This document shows, piece after piece, positions 15,251 through 23,654 of a DNA stretch of 64,000 bases. The first letter of the stretch is position 1. Each line of letters opens with the position of its first letter. The position numbers were made by a program, and so were the translations under genes. The stretch lies in contig NZ_CP021744.1 in NCBI RefSeq assembly GCF_002192455.1, positions 5,985,501 to 6,049,500 on the forward strand. Reading direction: 5' to 3'. The notes below the pieces were generated by a model that saw only the letters and a program-made list of their open reading frames with translations, searched no databases and had not been told where the DNA came from. This DNA is from Streptomyces albireticuli. Lineage in GTDB: Bacteria; Actinomycetota; Actinomycetes; Streptomycetales; Streptomycetaceae.

Positions 15251-17035
15251 ATGCCCCGCTTCCGCACGCGCACCGCAGCCCTACCGGCCCTCGCCTCCGC
15301 CGCCGTCATGCTGCTCTGCTCCTGCTCGGCCGGCGCGGGCGAGTCGGACGCGGGGAAGGACAAGGGCGCGAGCGGCGCACCCAAGAGCGGCCAGCGGCTG
15401 ACCGCCACCCTCGGCACCGCCGAGGACAGCCGGGGTCCCGCCCCCGAGGTCCAGGGGGCCCGTAAGGGCGGCACCATCAAGGTCGCCAACCTCAAGGACT
15501 ACGGCCACCTCGACCCGCAGAAGATCTACGCGGGCGAGGGCTACAGCACCTCGCTGCTCTGGGGCCGCCAGCTGACCCAGTACCAGGTGGTGGACGGCAA
15601 GCCGAAGCTCGTCGGCGACCTCGCCACCGACACCGGGCGCTCCTCCGACGGCGGCCGCACCTGGACCTACACCCTCAAGGACGGCGTGGCCTGGGAGGAC
15701 GGGCAGCCGATCACCTCCGAGCACGTCAAGTACGGCATCGAGCGCACCTTCGCGCCCGGCTTCGAACTCGGCCCCACCTACTGGCCCGAGTGGCTCACCG
15801 GCTCCGAGGACCGCACCGCCGCCGTCAAGAAGTACGCCGGCCCCGAGCACGGCGACCTCGACGCCATCGAGACGCCCGACGCCAGGACCATCGTCTTCCG
15901 CTTCCCGCGGCCGCAGTCCGACGTCCCCTACATGGCCGCCCAGTCCTCCTCGTCCCCCGTCCGCAAGGACAAGGACACCGGCACCGGCTACGACACCAGG
16001 CCGTTCGCCACCGGCCCGTACAAGATCGTCGAACACAAGCAGAACCAGAGCCTCACCCTGGAGCGCAACCCGCACTGGAAGGCGGAGACCGACCCCATCC
16101 GCCACCAGTACGCCGACCGCTTCGAGTTCACCTTCGGCAAGAAGATCCTCAACACCGCCCAGGAGGTCCTCAACGGCCGGGGCGGCGGTGCCGACACCGT
16201 CACCACCAAGAGCGAGGTACCGCCGGAGATCTACGCCGAGGCCCAGCGCGACGCGAAGAAGAAGGACCTCCTCGTCGCCGGCAGCCAGGGCGCCTACACC
16301 AACGACCTCTACATCAAGAACAGCCGGGTCACCGACCCCGAGGTCCGCAAGGCCATCCACTACCTCTTCCCGCGCGAGCAGGCCCGCCAGGTCCTCGGCG
16401 GCCCGCGCGTCGGCGACTTCGCCACCACGCTCTCCTCGCCCGCCGTCGTGGGCTGGAAGAAGTACGACCTCTACCCCGTCAAGCCCGCCGGCGACATCGA
16501 GAAGGCCAAGGAACACCTGGCCCGGGCCAAGAACAAGCCCGAGTCGCTGACCTACGCCTACGAGACCGAGAGCCCCCAGGACGACCGGCTCGCCCAGGTC
16601 CTGGTGGACGCCTTCGCCAAGGCCGGCATCAAGCTCGTCACCAAGCCCCTGGAGCCCGCCGCCTTCACCAGCGAGGTCTTCCGCGGCGACGCCCCCTACG
16701 ACCTGTGGATCTCCACCAACTCCGTGGACTGGCCCACCCCGTCCACCCTGCTCCCCGACAGCTACCACAGCAAGCTCGACGCCCTGGCCAACGGCATCCG
16801 CTACGCCAACCCCGCCGTCGACAAGGAGCTGGAGCGCATCGCGGGCATCGGCGACGCCAAGGAGAAGGCGGACGCGCTCATCGACCTGGAGCAGGTCGTC
16901 ATGAAGGACGTCCCGGTCGTGCCCTTCCTCTACACCAGCGTCACCCAGTTCCGCGGCGAGAACATCGGCGGCGCCGCCATCCACCCGATCTACGGCTCCA
17001 TCGCGGCGGCCGGGCTCTACCTCAAGAAGTCCTGA
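15251..17035 (+). CDS. ABC transporter substrate-binding lipoprotein (SBP_bac_5)
   Basis: A 594-residue extracytoplasmic solute receptor. ATG at 15251 has GGAG 6 bases upstream. The signal sequence ends in LLCSCSAG, with Cys25 the likely lipidated residue, followed by a Gly/Ser/Lys-rich tether to about residue 55. The SBP_bac_5 signature is present: GGTIKVANLKDYGHLDPQK, WTYTLKDGVAWEDGQPITSEHVKYGIERTF, FRFPRPQSDVPYMAAQ, PFATGPYKIVEHKQNQSLTLERNPHW, and late DLEQVVMKDVPVVPFLY. It captures the ligand for the flanking permeases. Two details may help identify the ligand: a longer than usual insertion (LTGSEDRTAAVKKYAGPEHGDLDAI) and the segment NSVDWPTPSTLLPDSYH. Confidence 0.92.
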   Translation: MPRFRTRTAALPALASAAVMLLCSCSAGAGESDAGKDKGASGAPKSGQRLTATLGTAEDSRGPAPEVQGARKGGTIKVANLKDYGHLDPQKIYAGEGYSTSLLWGRQLTQYQVVDGKPKLVGDLATDTGRSSDGGRTWTYTLKDGVAWEDGQPITSEHVKYGIERTFAPGFELGPTYWPEWLTGSEDRTAAVKKYAGPEHGDLDAIETPDARTIVFRFPRPQSDVPYMAAQSSSSPVRKDKDTGTGYDTRPFATGPYKIVEHKQNQSLTLERNPHWKAETDPIRHQYADRFEFTFGKKILNTAQEVLNGRGGGADTVTTKSEVPPEIYAEAQRDAKKKDLLVAGSQGAYTNDLYIKNSRVTDPEVRKAIHYLFPREQARQVLGGPRVGDFATTLSSPAVVGWKKYDLYPVKPAGDIEKAKEHLARAKNKPESLTYAYETESPQDDRLAQVLVDAFAKAGIKLVTKPLEPAAFTSEVFRGDAPYDLWISTNSVDWPTPSTLLPDSYHSKLDALANGIRYANPAVDKELERIAGIGDAKEKADALIDLEQVVMKDVPVVPFLYTSVTQFRGENIGGAAIHPIYGSIAAAGLYLKKS

Positions 17036-17041
17036 CCCGAC

Positions 17042-18034
17042 ATGACCGGTTACGTCCTGCGACGTGCCCTCCAGGCCGCGGCGGTGCTCCTCGCGATCAC
17101 CGCCGCCGCCTTCGGGCTCTTCTACGCCGCCCCTTCCGACCCCGCGCTCATCGCCTGCGGCCCCAAGTGCGACACCGCCCAGGTCGAGGCCGTCCGCCAC
17201 AGCATGGGCCTGGACCAGCCGCTGGCCGGGCAGTACGCCGACTACCTGCGCGGCCTCGTCGCCGGGCGCACCATCAGCGACGTCGACGGCACCCCCATCG
17301 ACTGCGCCGCGCCCTGCCTCGGCTACTCCTACACCCTCCACCAGCCGGTCCTCGACGCCATCGGCGACCGCTTCCCCGTCACCCTCTCGCTCGCCGGCGG
17401 CGCCCTCGCCGTGATCGTCGTCCTCGGCGTCGGCGTGGGCTTCGCCGCCGCGCTCCGCCGCGGCACGGCCACCGACCGGCTGCTCTCCGGCTTCACCCTG
17501 GTCGGCGCCAGCGTGCAGATCTACTTCCTCGGCTACGCCCTCCAGTACCTGCTCGTCTACACCACCGACCTCTTCCCCGTACCCGGCTACGCCCCCTTCG
17601 GTGACGGCCCCGGCGCCTGGGCGGCCGGACTGCTGCTGCCCTGGCTCGTCCTCGGCTTCGTCAACGCCGCCGTCTTCGCCCGCCTCGCGCGCTCCCAGAT
17701 GCTGGAGACGATGCACGAGGGGTACGTCCGCACCGCGCGCGGCAAGGGGATGAGCGCCCTGCGGGCCCACCTGAAGTACACCGGCCGCGGCGCCGCCGCA
17801 CCGCTGGTGCAGCTGCTCGGGCTGGAGGCGGGCGCCCTGTTCGGCGGGGCGTTCATCACCGAGACCGTCTTCGGGCTCGGCGGCGTCGGCAAGCTCGCCG
17901 TCGACGCCGTCGTCCAGAACGACCTCCCGACGGTCGTCGGCACCGTCCTGCTCGCCGCGTTCTTCGTGGTGCTCTTCGTCGCCCTCGCCGATCTGGTGGT
18001 GGCCTGGCTCGACCCGAGGGTGAGGCTCGCATGA
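17042..18034 (+). CDS. ABC transporter permease, DppB/OppB type
   Basis: A 330-residue permease starting 6 bp after the lipoprotein stop. N-terminal MTGYVLRRALQAAAVLLAITAAAFGLFYAAPSDPA is the classic DppB first helix. The EAA loop is YVRTARGKGMSALRAHLKYTGRGA. The C-terminus has GALFGGAFITETVFGLGGVGKLAVDAV and a last helix ending in VAWLDPRVRLA. Between helices 1 and 2 there are four cysteines (LIACGPKCDTAQ and PIDCAAPCLGY) in the extracytoplasmic loop, which is unusual and could form disulfides. It overlaps the ATPase gene by ATGA. Confidence 0.92.
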   Translation: MTGYVLRRALQAAAVLLAITAAAFGLFYAAPSDPALIACGPKCDTAQVEAVRHSMGLDQPLAGQYADYLRGLVAGRTISDVDGTPIDCAAPCLGYSYTLHQPVLDAIGDRFPVTLSLAGGALAVIVVLGVGVGFAAALRRGTATDRLLSGFTLVGASVQIYFLGYALQYLLVYTTDLFPVPGYAPFGDGPGAWAAGLLLPWLVLGFVNAAVFARLARSQMLETMHEGYVRTARGKGMSALRAHLKYTGRGAAAPLVQLLGLEAGALFGGAFITETVFGLGGVGKLAVDAVVQNDLPTVVGTVLLAAFFVVLFVALADLVVAWLDPRVRLA

Positions 18035-19845
18035 CGCACGCGCTCCGCACGGATCCGGCACCGGCGCCGGCCCCCGCGCCGGAGGGGACCCGCGCCCCGG
18101 TGCTCCGGGTGCGCGACCTGACCGTCTCCTTCACCGCCCGGGGCCGGTCGGTGACCGCCGTCCACGGCCTCTCCTTCGACCTCGCCCGCGGTGAGGTCCT
18201 CGGCCTGGTGGGGGAGTCCGGCTCCGGGAAGTCGACCGTCGGACTCGCCGCGATGGGGCTGCACGACGCCGCCCGCACGACGGTCGGCGGCAGCGTCACG
18301 GTCGGCGGCACCGAGGTCGTCGGCGCACCCGAATCCGCGGTGCGCGCCCTGCGGGGCGCGCGGATCGCCATGGTCTTCCAGGACGCGCTGGCCGCGCTCT
18401 CGCCCTTCCACACCGTGCTGGAGCAACTGGCCGAGGCCTACCGGCTCCACCACCGGGCGGCGGGCCGCGCCGAGGCCCGGGAGCGGGCGCGGGCGATGCT
18501 CGACCGGGTCGGCATCCCGGCGTCCCGCGCCCGCGACTACCCGCACCAGTTCTCCGGCGGGATGCGGCAGCGGGTGATGATCGCCATCGCGCTCGTCAAC
18601 TCCCCGGACGTGCTCATCGCGGACGAGCCGACGACGGCCCTGGACGCGCGGGTGCAGCGGCAGGTGCTCTCGCTCCTGGCGGAGCTGCGGGAGGAGAGCG
18701 GCACGGCGGTACTGCTGATCACCCACGACGTGGGCGTCGTCGCCGCGACCTGCGACCGGACGCTGGTGATGCGAGCGGGCCACCTCGTGGAGTCGGGCCC
18801 CACGGGCAAGCTGCTGACGCACGCGGAACACCCGTACACGCGTGCCCTGATCGGTGCCGCGCCGACGCTGGAGACGGTGCCGGGGACGCGGCTGCCGACG
18901 GTGGAATCGGCGGAGGCGACCACCACGGACCCGGACGGGGCGCCGGCCGGTCAGGCGCCCGCCGGACACGGCCGGGCGGCCGTGTCCGAGCTGCCCGGCG
19001 TGCCGGCCGCGTCCGGTGGCGCCGTACCGGACCGGGTCGCGCCCGGTGAGCCCCCGTCCGGCGGGGCGCTCGCCGAAGTCGTCGACCTCCATGTGTCCTT
19101 CGGCGGCCGCCGCTCGCTCCTGGGCCGCCGGGCCGAGCCCGTACGGGCCGTGCGCGGGGTGAGCCTGCGGGTCGGCACCGGGGAGACGCTCGGGCTGGTG
19201 GGGGAGTCCGGCTCTGGGAAGTCCACGACGGCGCGCGTGCTCGCGGGGCTCCAGCGGCCCACCTCCGGGAGCGTCCGCTTCGACGGGCGCGACATCGCCC
19301 GGGCGGCCGTCGACACCCGGCTCCGCCGTGAGCTCAGCCGGGACGTGCAGCTGGTCTTCCAGGACCCGTACGCCTCGCTCAACCCGCGCCGCACGGTCGA
19401 GGAGAGCGTCACCCTGCCCCTGCGCGTGCACACGGACCTCGGCGCGGACGCCCGCCGGGACCGGGCGGCCGAGCTCCTCACGCAGGTGGGGATGGACGCG
19501 GACCACCTGGACCGCTATCCGCACGAGTTCTCCGGCGGCCAGCGCCAGCGCATCGGGATCGCCCGCGCCCTCGCCCTCCGCCCCCGCCTGATCATCGCGG
19601 ACGAGCCGGTGTCGGCGCTCGACGTGTCCGTGCAGGCGCAGGTGCTCAACCTGCTCATGGACCTCCGTGACGAGCTGGGGCTGTCCCTCCTGTTCGTCTC
19701 GCACGACCTGGCCGTCGTCCGGCACTTCTGCGACCGCGTCGCGGTGATGCGGGCCGGGACCGTGGTGGAGAGCGGGCCGCGCGACGAGGTCTTCGACGAC
19801 CCGAAGGCCGCGTACACGCGGGAGCTGCTCGCGGCCACCCTTTAG
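18031..19845 (+). CDS. fused dipeptide-type ABC ATPase (DppD-DppF in one chain)
   Basis: A 604-residue cytoplasmic protein with two complete nucleotide-binding domains, so it replaces the usual DppD/DppF pair. Domain 1: Walker A GESGSGKST at 61-69, signature FSGGMRQRV, Walker B VLIADEPTTALD. Domain 2: Walker A GESGSGKST at about 391-399, signature FSGGQRQRI, Walker B LIIADEPVSALD. A ~70-residue Gly/Ala/Pro linker joins them. Each domain has the OppD/OppF extension after Walker B (HPYTRALIGAAPTLE in the first; AYTRELLAATL ends the second). It energises the permeases at 14211 and 17042. Its TAG stop overlaps the stop of the convergent terpene-synthase-like gene. Confidence 0.93.
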   Translation: MTHALRTDPAPAPAPAPEGTRAPVLRVRDLTVSFTARGRSVTAVHGLSFDLARGEVLGLVGESGSGKSTVGLAAMGLHDAARTTVGGSVTVGGTEVVGAPESAVRALRGARIAMVFQDALAALSPFHTVLEQLAEAYRLHHRAAGRAEARERARAMLDRVGIPASRARDYPHQFSGGMRQRVMIAIALVNSPDVLIADEPTTALDARVQRQVLSLLAELREESGTAVLLITHDVGVVAATCDRTLVMRAGHLVESGPTGKLLTHAEHPYTRALIGAAPTLETVPGTRLPTVESAEATTTDPDGAPAGQAPAGHGRAAVSELPGVPAASGGAVPDRVAPGEPPSGGALAEVVDLHVSFGGRRSLLGRRAEPVRAVRGVSLRVGTGETLGLVGESGSGKSTTARVLAGLQRPTSGSVRFDGRDIARAAVDTRLRRELSRDVQLVFQDPYASLNPRRTVEESVTLPLRVHTDLGADARRDRAAELLTQVGMDADHLDRYPHEFSGGQRQRIGIARALALRPRLIIADEPVSALDVSVQAQVLNLLMDLRDELGLSLLFVSHDLAVVRHFCDRVAVMRAGTVVESGPRDEVFDDPKAAYTRELLAATL

Positions 19846-20762
19846 CGCCCCCGCGCCCCCGCGCCGCCGCCCGTGGAGGGGACGGGCGGCGGCGCGGGGC
19901 GCCGGGCGCGCAGCAGGTCGACCGGGGTCCCGGCGATGTCCTCGGTGAGGCTGAGCCGGCCGCCCTCCAGGGGCCGGACCCGGTCGCCGGGCAGGGCGGG
20001 CCCGCCGATCCAGAGGGTGAGCGCCTCGGTGTAGGCGGCGGCGGCCGACACCGCCGCCGCGGGCAGCCGGCGCCGCGCCATGTCCCGGTGCAGGGCCGCG
20101 AGCGCGCGCCGGAACGCCTCCCGGCGGGCGGCGAGACGCTCGGACTCCTGCTGCCCGGTCCGGTGCCGGGACGGGGCGGCCGGAGCGGGACAGAGGAGGG
20201 CGGCCGCGTCGTCCATCGCCCGGAAGGCCGGCAGCGCCCGGACCCCGGCCGGGACCTCGTACCCGCTGGTGTATTCGACGAGCGCGAACAGCGGCCGGGC
20301 CGGCTTCGCCGACGCGCCGGAGCCGAGGAACTCGCGGAAGCGGGCCAGGAACCGCAGGCGCCACTCCGGTGACATCGCCGGGGCCACCATCCGCCAGGCG
20401 TCGGCCAGGCCGCGCTGGAGCGCGGTGCGCGGCGGGGGAGTGCGGCCGGCGTCCAAGGGAAGGAAGGGCAGGAACTCGGGCGGCGCCTCGCTGGACGGCA
20501 GGGCCCGCTCCCGCTCCTCGGACTGGTCGAGGTAGATGAAGAACCAGACGAGCCAGGCTGTGCCGCGTTTTAATCGCTCGCACTCCGCGTCGGGCATCAC
20601 CCGGGCCGCGAACGCGGCGCAGCACGCTCTGCGGAAGCGCCGCTGGGCGGTGAAGGACTGGATGAGCCCGGTCCGCCGCACCCACCGGTCGATGAACGCG
20701 GCGGTCTCCGCGGCATGGGGATTGGCCCGGGGAACGGTGACCGGCGGCCGCTCACTGGCCAT
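19842..20762 (-). CDS. degenerate terpene-synthase-like protein
   Basis: A 306-residue protein resembling class I bacterial terpene synthases in its N-terminal half: RANPHAAETAAFIDRWVRRTGLI, then ARVMPDAECERLKRGTAWLVWFF, then GLADAWRMVAPAMSPEWRLRFLARFREFL. The first metal motif, normally DDxx(D/E), reads LDQSEE (78-83), so the leading Asp is Leu. The NSE/NDxxSxxKE triad expected after YTSGYEVP...FRAMDD cannot be found; that segment appears deleted. The chain ends with a Pro-rich tail. Catalysis of prenyl diphosphate ionisation therefore looks unlikely. ATG 20762 has AGGAG 4 bases upstream, whereas GTG 20774 has none. Leu64 is encoded by TTA beside an AAA codon, pointing to bldA dependence. 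No prenyltransferase or P450 gene is adjacent. The family assignment is by eye. Confidence 0.55.
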   Translation of the reverse strand: MASERPPVTVPRANPHAAETAAFIDRWVRRTGLIQSFTAQRRFRRACCAAFAARVMPDAECERLKRGTAWLVWFFIYLDQSEERERALPSSEAPPEFLPFLPLDAGRTPPPRTALQRGLADAWRMVAPAMSPEWRLRFLARFREFLGSGASAKPARPLFALVEYTSGYEVPAGVRALPAFRAMDDAAALLCPAPAAPSRHRTGQQESERLAARREAFRRALAALHRDMARRRLPAAAVSAAAAYTEALTLWIGGPALPGDRVRPLEGGRLSLTEDIAGTPVDLLRARRPAPPPVPSTGGGAGARGR

Positions 20763-20945
20763 GGGGCTCCTCACCGGGTAGCGCTCTCGGGGACCTGGGG
20801 GTCCTCAGGTTCTACCCGGTGCCACGCCGGGGCCACGGCTCATCAGCGCATTCACGGGCGCGCGCGTGAGGCGTGCGCGCGGGGCGCATTCGAGGGTGCG
20901 CGTAGGGAGTACGGCCTCGTCACGGGAATCCGTAGCGCGTCGTGC

Positions 20946-21443
20946 TCAGCCGAGGAGCTTCTCCAGCCCGTCCTCGCAGGCGAGCTTCTCCAGCTCGTCC
21001 AGGGCCTCGCGGGCCGCGGCCGCCGCGGCTGGGTCGCGGGACTCCAGGCCGCTCTCCGCGAACTCGTCCTCGTCCAGGCGCAGCACGGACGTGCCGTCCG
21101 CGGAGACCCACAGGTCGAGATCGAGGTCCTCGACGACGAGGCCGTCCGGGGCGATGCCGGCGGGGCGGGTCACGTCGCAGTACCAGCCCTTGAGGACGCC
21201 GTCGGCGGTGCGGACCTCCTTGACGGCGTACCAGCGGTCGCGCCAGTAGTGCTCGGTGAAGACGTCGCCGCTCTCGAAGCGGACGAAGCCGAAGTCACGG
21301 GCCTCGTCCCCCGCCCAGGGCGCGCGGACCACGGCGTGCGTGCCGTCGTCGGCCACCACGACCGCGGGATAGCTCACCTTCGTGCGCCCCGCCTTCACCA
21401 GCCTGACGGCCACCTCGCCGCCCGCTGTCAGCGTTCCGCTCAT
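20946..21443 (-). CDS. DUF402 domain protein (FomD/Ntdp-like nucleotide phosphatase family)
   Basis: A 165-residue protein from the ATG at 21443; an in-frame ATG at 21467 is possible. DUF402 features: an RxK-containing N-terminal beta strand (VRLVKAGRTKVSYPAVVVADD), RDFGFVRFESGDVFTEHYWRDRWYAVKEVRTADGVLKGWYCDVTRPAGI, and the acidic cluster VVEDLDLDLWVSADGTSVLRLDEDEF, which binds divalent metal in structurally studied members. Relatives hydrolyse nucleoside di- or triphosphates or, in FomD, a cytidylylated phosphonate. There is no pathway context here, so a housekeeping nucleotide role is the default. Cytosolic. Confidence 0.8.
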   Translation of the reverse strand: MSGTLTAGGEVAVRLVKAGRTKVSYPAVVVADDGTHAVVRAPWAGDEARDFGFVRFESGDVFTEHYWRDRWYAVKEVRTADGVLKGWYCDVTRPAGIAPDGLVVEDLDLDLWVSADGTSVLRLDEDEFAESGLESRDPAAAAAAREALDELEKLACEDGLEKLLG

Positions 21444-21598
21444 CCCCGTGCCTCGCTCTTCTCGCATGCGCTGGTCGATCCGGGACGCAGCTTCTCCCGG
21501 CGACGGGGGCTCCGGCCAGCGATTTACGTCCCACAGCACCCGACCGGCCCCGGCGGTGTGCCCGCCGGGGCCGGTCGGAAGTCATCGGAAGCCAGGGG

Positions 21599-22471
21599 TC
21601 AGCTGACCATCGAGGCGCAGGAGGACGGGGTGGCGTTGGCCGGGTCGAGGGCGTTGGCCGTCTCGTGGAAGGCGACGCGGTCGATGGTGCCGAGCGTCAG
21701 GTGCATGGAGATGTCGACGGCGCAGCGGTCCTGGATGAGGATGTTCTTGACGTTCGGACCGGTGAGGAACTGCGAGGTGTGGGGCGTGACGACCTCGTCG
21801 TACCGGGTGGCGATCACGGTGTAGTTGACGCCGGGGACGGTGTCGCCGCCCTCGTTGAGCTTGCGCATGAAGGGCGAGTCGACGACCTGGTCGGTCAGGC
21901 CGGGCGCGACACCGGTGATCGCGTCGCGCGCGCCGGGCACGATGTCGAGGAGCTTGGTCAGGCCGGACATGGTGGTGCCGTGGTTGTTGGGCGCGAGGCC
22001 CACCAGGGTGCCGACCTTGGGGGCGCCGCCCAGGAACTTCAGGTAGTAGCGCGGCATCATGCCGCCCTGGGAGTGGCCGACGAGGTCGACCTTGGACGCG
22101 CCGGTGTCGGCTAGCACCTTGTCGACGAACGTGGAGAGCTGCTCGGCGCCCTTGTCGACGGGGCCGAGTCCGTAGAAGACGGGGACGCCCGGCAGCTGGC
22201 CGTAGTCGAAGGAGAAGACGCAGTAGCCGCGGTCGACCAGGTAGGGCGCGAGCGACCACCAGTTGTTGGTCTTGTTCTCCATCGTGCCGTGCACGAGGAC
22301 GACGGGGCGCGGGTGCGCGGCCGAGGGCTTGCAGGAGGTGTCGTTCCAGCCACTGGTCACGCCGGCGGCGTGGGCCGGGGTGGCCGTCGCGACGGTGGGC
22401 GCCACGGCGGCCGCCACGGTCAGCGCCACGGCGGACAGCAGGGTGCGGAGGGATCTCCGGCGCAGGTGCAT
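21599..22471 (-). CDS. secreted alpha/beta-hydrolase lipase (lipase class 2)
   Basis: A 290-residue secreted lipase. ATG at 22471 has GAGGAG 5 bases upstream, and the signal peptide (RRRSLRT, hydrophobic core, cleavage near AHA/AG at 36) fits. Visible catalytic parts: the oxyanion strand VVLVHGT (57-63), the nucleophile elbow GHSQGG with Ser134, a likely Asp225 in RYDEVVTP, and His257 in ISMHLTL. Four Cys residues probably form two disulfides (CKP..GYC, DRC..SSC). It hydrolyses acyl esters outside the cell. From memory it corresponds to the SCO1735 lipase of S. coelicolor; this was not checked. An AT-rich spacer with a TTGCTT/AAGCAA dyad at about 22592-22608 lies upstream. Confidence 0.9.
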   Translation of the reverse strand: MHLRRRSLRTLLSAVALTVAAAVAPTVATATPAHAAGVTSGWNDTSCKPSAAHPRPVVLVHGTMENKTNNWWSLAPYLVDRGYCVFSFDYGQLPGVPVFYGLGPVDKGAEQLSTFVDKVLADTGASKVDLVGHSQGGMMPRYYLKFLGGAPKVGTLVGLAPNNHGTTMSGLTKLLDIVPGARDAITGVAPGLTDQVVDSPFMRKLNEGGDTVPGVNYTVIATRYDEVVTPHTSQFLTGPNVKNILIQDRCAVDISMHLTLGTIDRVAFHETANALDPANATPSSCASMVS

Positions 22472-22634
22472 CTGAACTCCTCGCAGGTGGGGGGTAGTCA
22501 CGCCCAAGGGCAGGCCGAAGCGCACGGCGAACCGTGTTGCGGGTGCGTTACGAGGGCATGAACTTACTTGCGAGTAGACTGCGGGGAATTTCTTGCTTTC
22601 GTCAAGCAAATCCGCAGGAATCGCACCAAGTGAA

Positions 22635-23654
22635 TCAGGCCACTTCCAGGCTGGCCGCGGGCCCCACCGCGGCCGCGCCGAAGCGTGCCCGCGCCTTGTC
22701 GACGGCGGCCTCGACACGGCGCGCCTTGTCGTCGGCGGGGTCGAACGTCAGCTGGTGCGCGGCGAGTCGGGCGTCCCCCAGGTCCTCGGCGCGCAACGCC
22801 ACGGCCCGCACCCGGGCCCGTTGCAGCCCCAGCGCGCCGTGCAGGGCGTACGCGGTGGTGGTCAGCGCCGGTGTGTGCGCGGTCGGTTCGGCGAGCGACC
22901 GGGTGCGGGTGGTCGAAGAGCCGTCCGCGTAGCGGACGGTGAGGGTCAGTCCGCGGGCGACCTGGCCGGTCCCGCGCAGCCGCGCGCCCAGTCCGTCGGC
23001 GAGCGTGAGCAGCGCGCGCCGCCGGTGGTCCGGGTCCAGCTCGTCACCGGCGAAGCGGTGCTCCGCCCCCATCGAGCGGGCCCGCGCGCCGGGGGTGACG
23101 GGCGTCGGGTCGATGCCGCGCGCCCGCTCGTGGATCCGGCGGCCCGCGGCCGCGCCGAGGATCCGCTGGAGCGCGGGGAGCGGCGCGGCGGCGATCCGGC
23201 CGACGCTGTCGAGCCCGTACGCGCACAGGGTGCGGGCGGTGGCGGTGCCGACGCCGTCCAGCGCGGCGGCGGGCCTGCGGGCGAGGAAGGCGGTCACGGC
23301 GTCCGGGTCCGCGGGGAGCGCGTGGACCGAGCCGGGCGCCCCGTCCCGCGCGGCCATCCGCGCCAGCATCGGGTTGCCCGCGATGCCGACCGCGCAGTCG
23401 GCCCCGTAGCGGAACAGCGACCGCAGCCGTACGAGGCGGGCGAGTTCACCCGGGTCGTGGCCGAAGTAGCGCACGGCGCCCCGTACGTCCATGAGCGCGG
23501 CGTCGGGCGGCAGCGCCTGCACCACGGGGGTCACCTCGGCGAGCAGCCCGAGCAGCCCGTCGTAGGCGTCCTCGCCGAGGGCCGGCCGGCCGACGGGGTG
23601 GAAGCGCACGTACAGGACGGCACCGGGCGCGAGGGGGGTGGCGAGTCCGGTCAT
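22635..23654 (-). CDS. Y-family polymerase homologue, ImuB-like
   Basis: A 339-residue protein whose ATG overlaps the dnaE2 stop (ATGA), so the two are one operon. It aligns by eye with the Y-family palm, fingers and little finger: GADCAVGIAGNPMLARMAAR, then the helix-hairpin-helix ALDGVGTATARTLCAYGLDSVGRIAAAP, then the little-finger VARGLTLTVRYADGSSTTRTRSL. The catalytic carboxylates are missing: the N-terminal strand reads AVLYVRFHPVG rather than a DxD-type start, and the usual DE in the SIDEA motif is replaced by ALMDVRGA. This is the pattern of ImuB, a non-catalytic Y-family adaptor that tethers DnaE2/ImuC to the clamp. It is shorter than classical ImuB and has no long C-terminal extension. 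Confidence 0.8.
   Translation of the reverse strand: MTGLATPLAPGAVLYVRFHPVGRPALGEDAYDGLLGLLAEVTPVVQALPPDAALMDVRGAVRYFGHDPGELARLVRLRSLFRYGADCAVGIAGNPMLARMAARDGAPGSVHALPADPDAVTAFLARRPAAALDGVGTATARTLCAYGLDSVGRIAAAPLPALQRILGAAAGRRIHERARGIDPTPVTPGARARSMGAEHRFAGDELDPDHRRRALLTLADGLGARLRGTGQVARGLTLTVRYADGSSTTRTRSLAEPTAHTPALTTTAYALHGALGLQRARVRAVALRAEDLGDARLAAHQLTFDPADDKARRVEAAVDKARARFGAAAVGPAASLEVA

Noticed and set aside
22592..22608. TTGCTT/AAGCAA dyad between the lipase and imuB-like genes, considered as an SOS box.
   Set aside because: It lacks the GAAC/GTTC half-sites, and imuB is translationally coupled to dnaE2, so it needs no operator of its own there.
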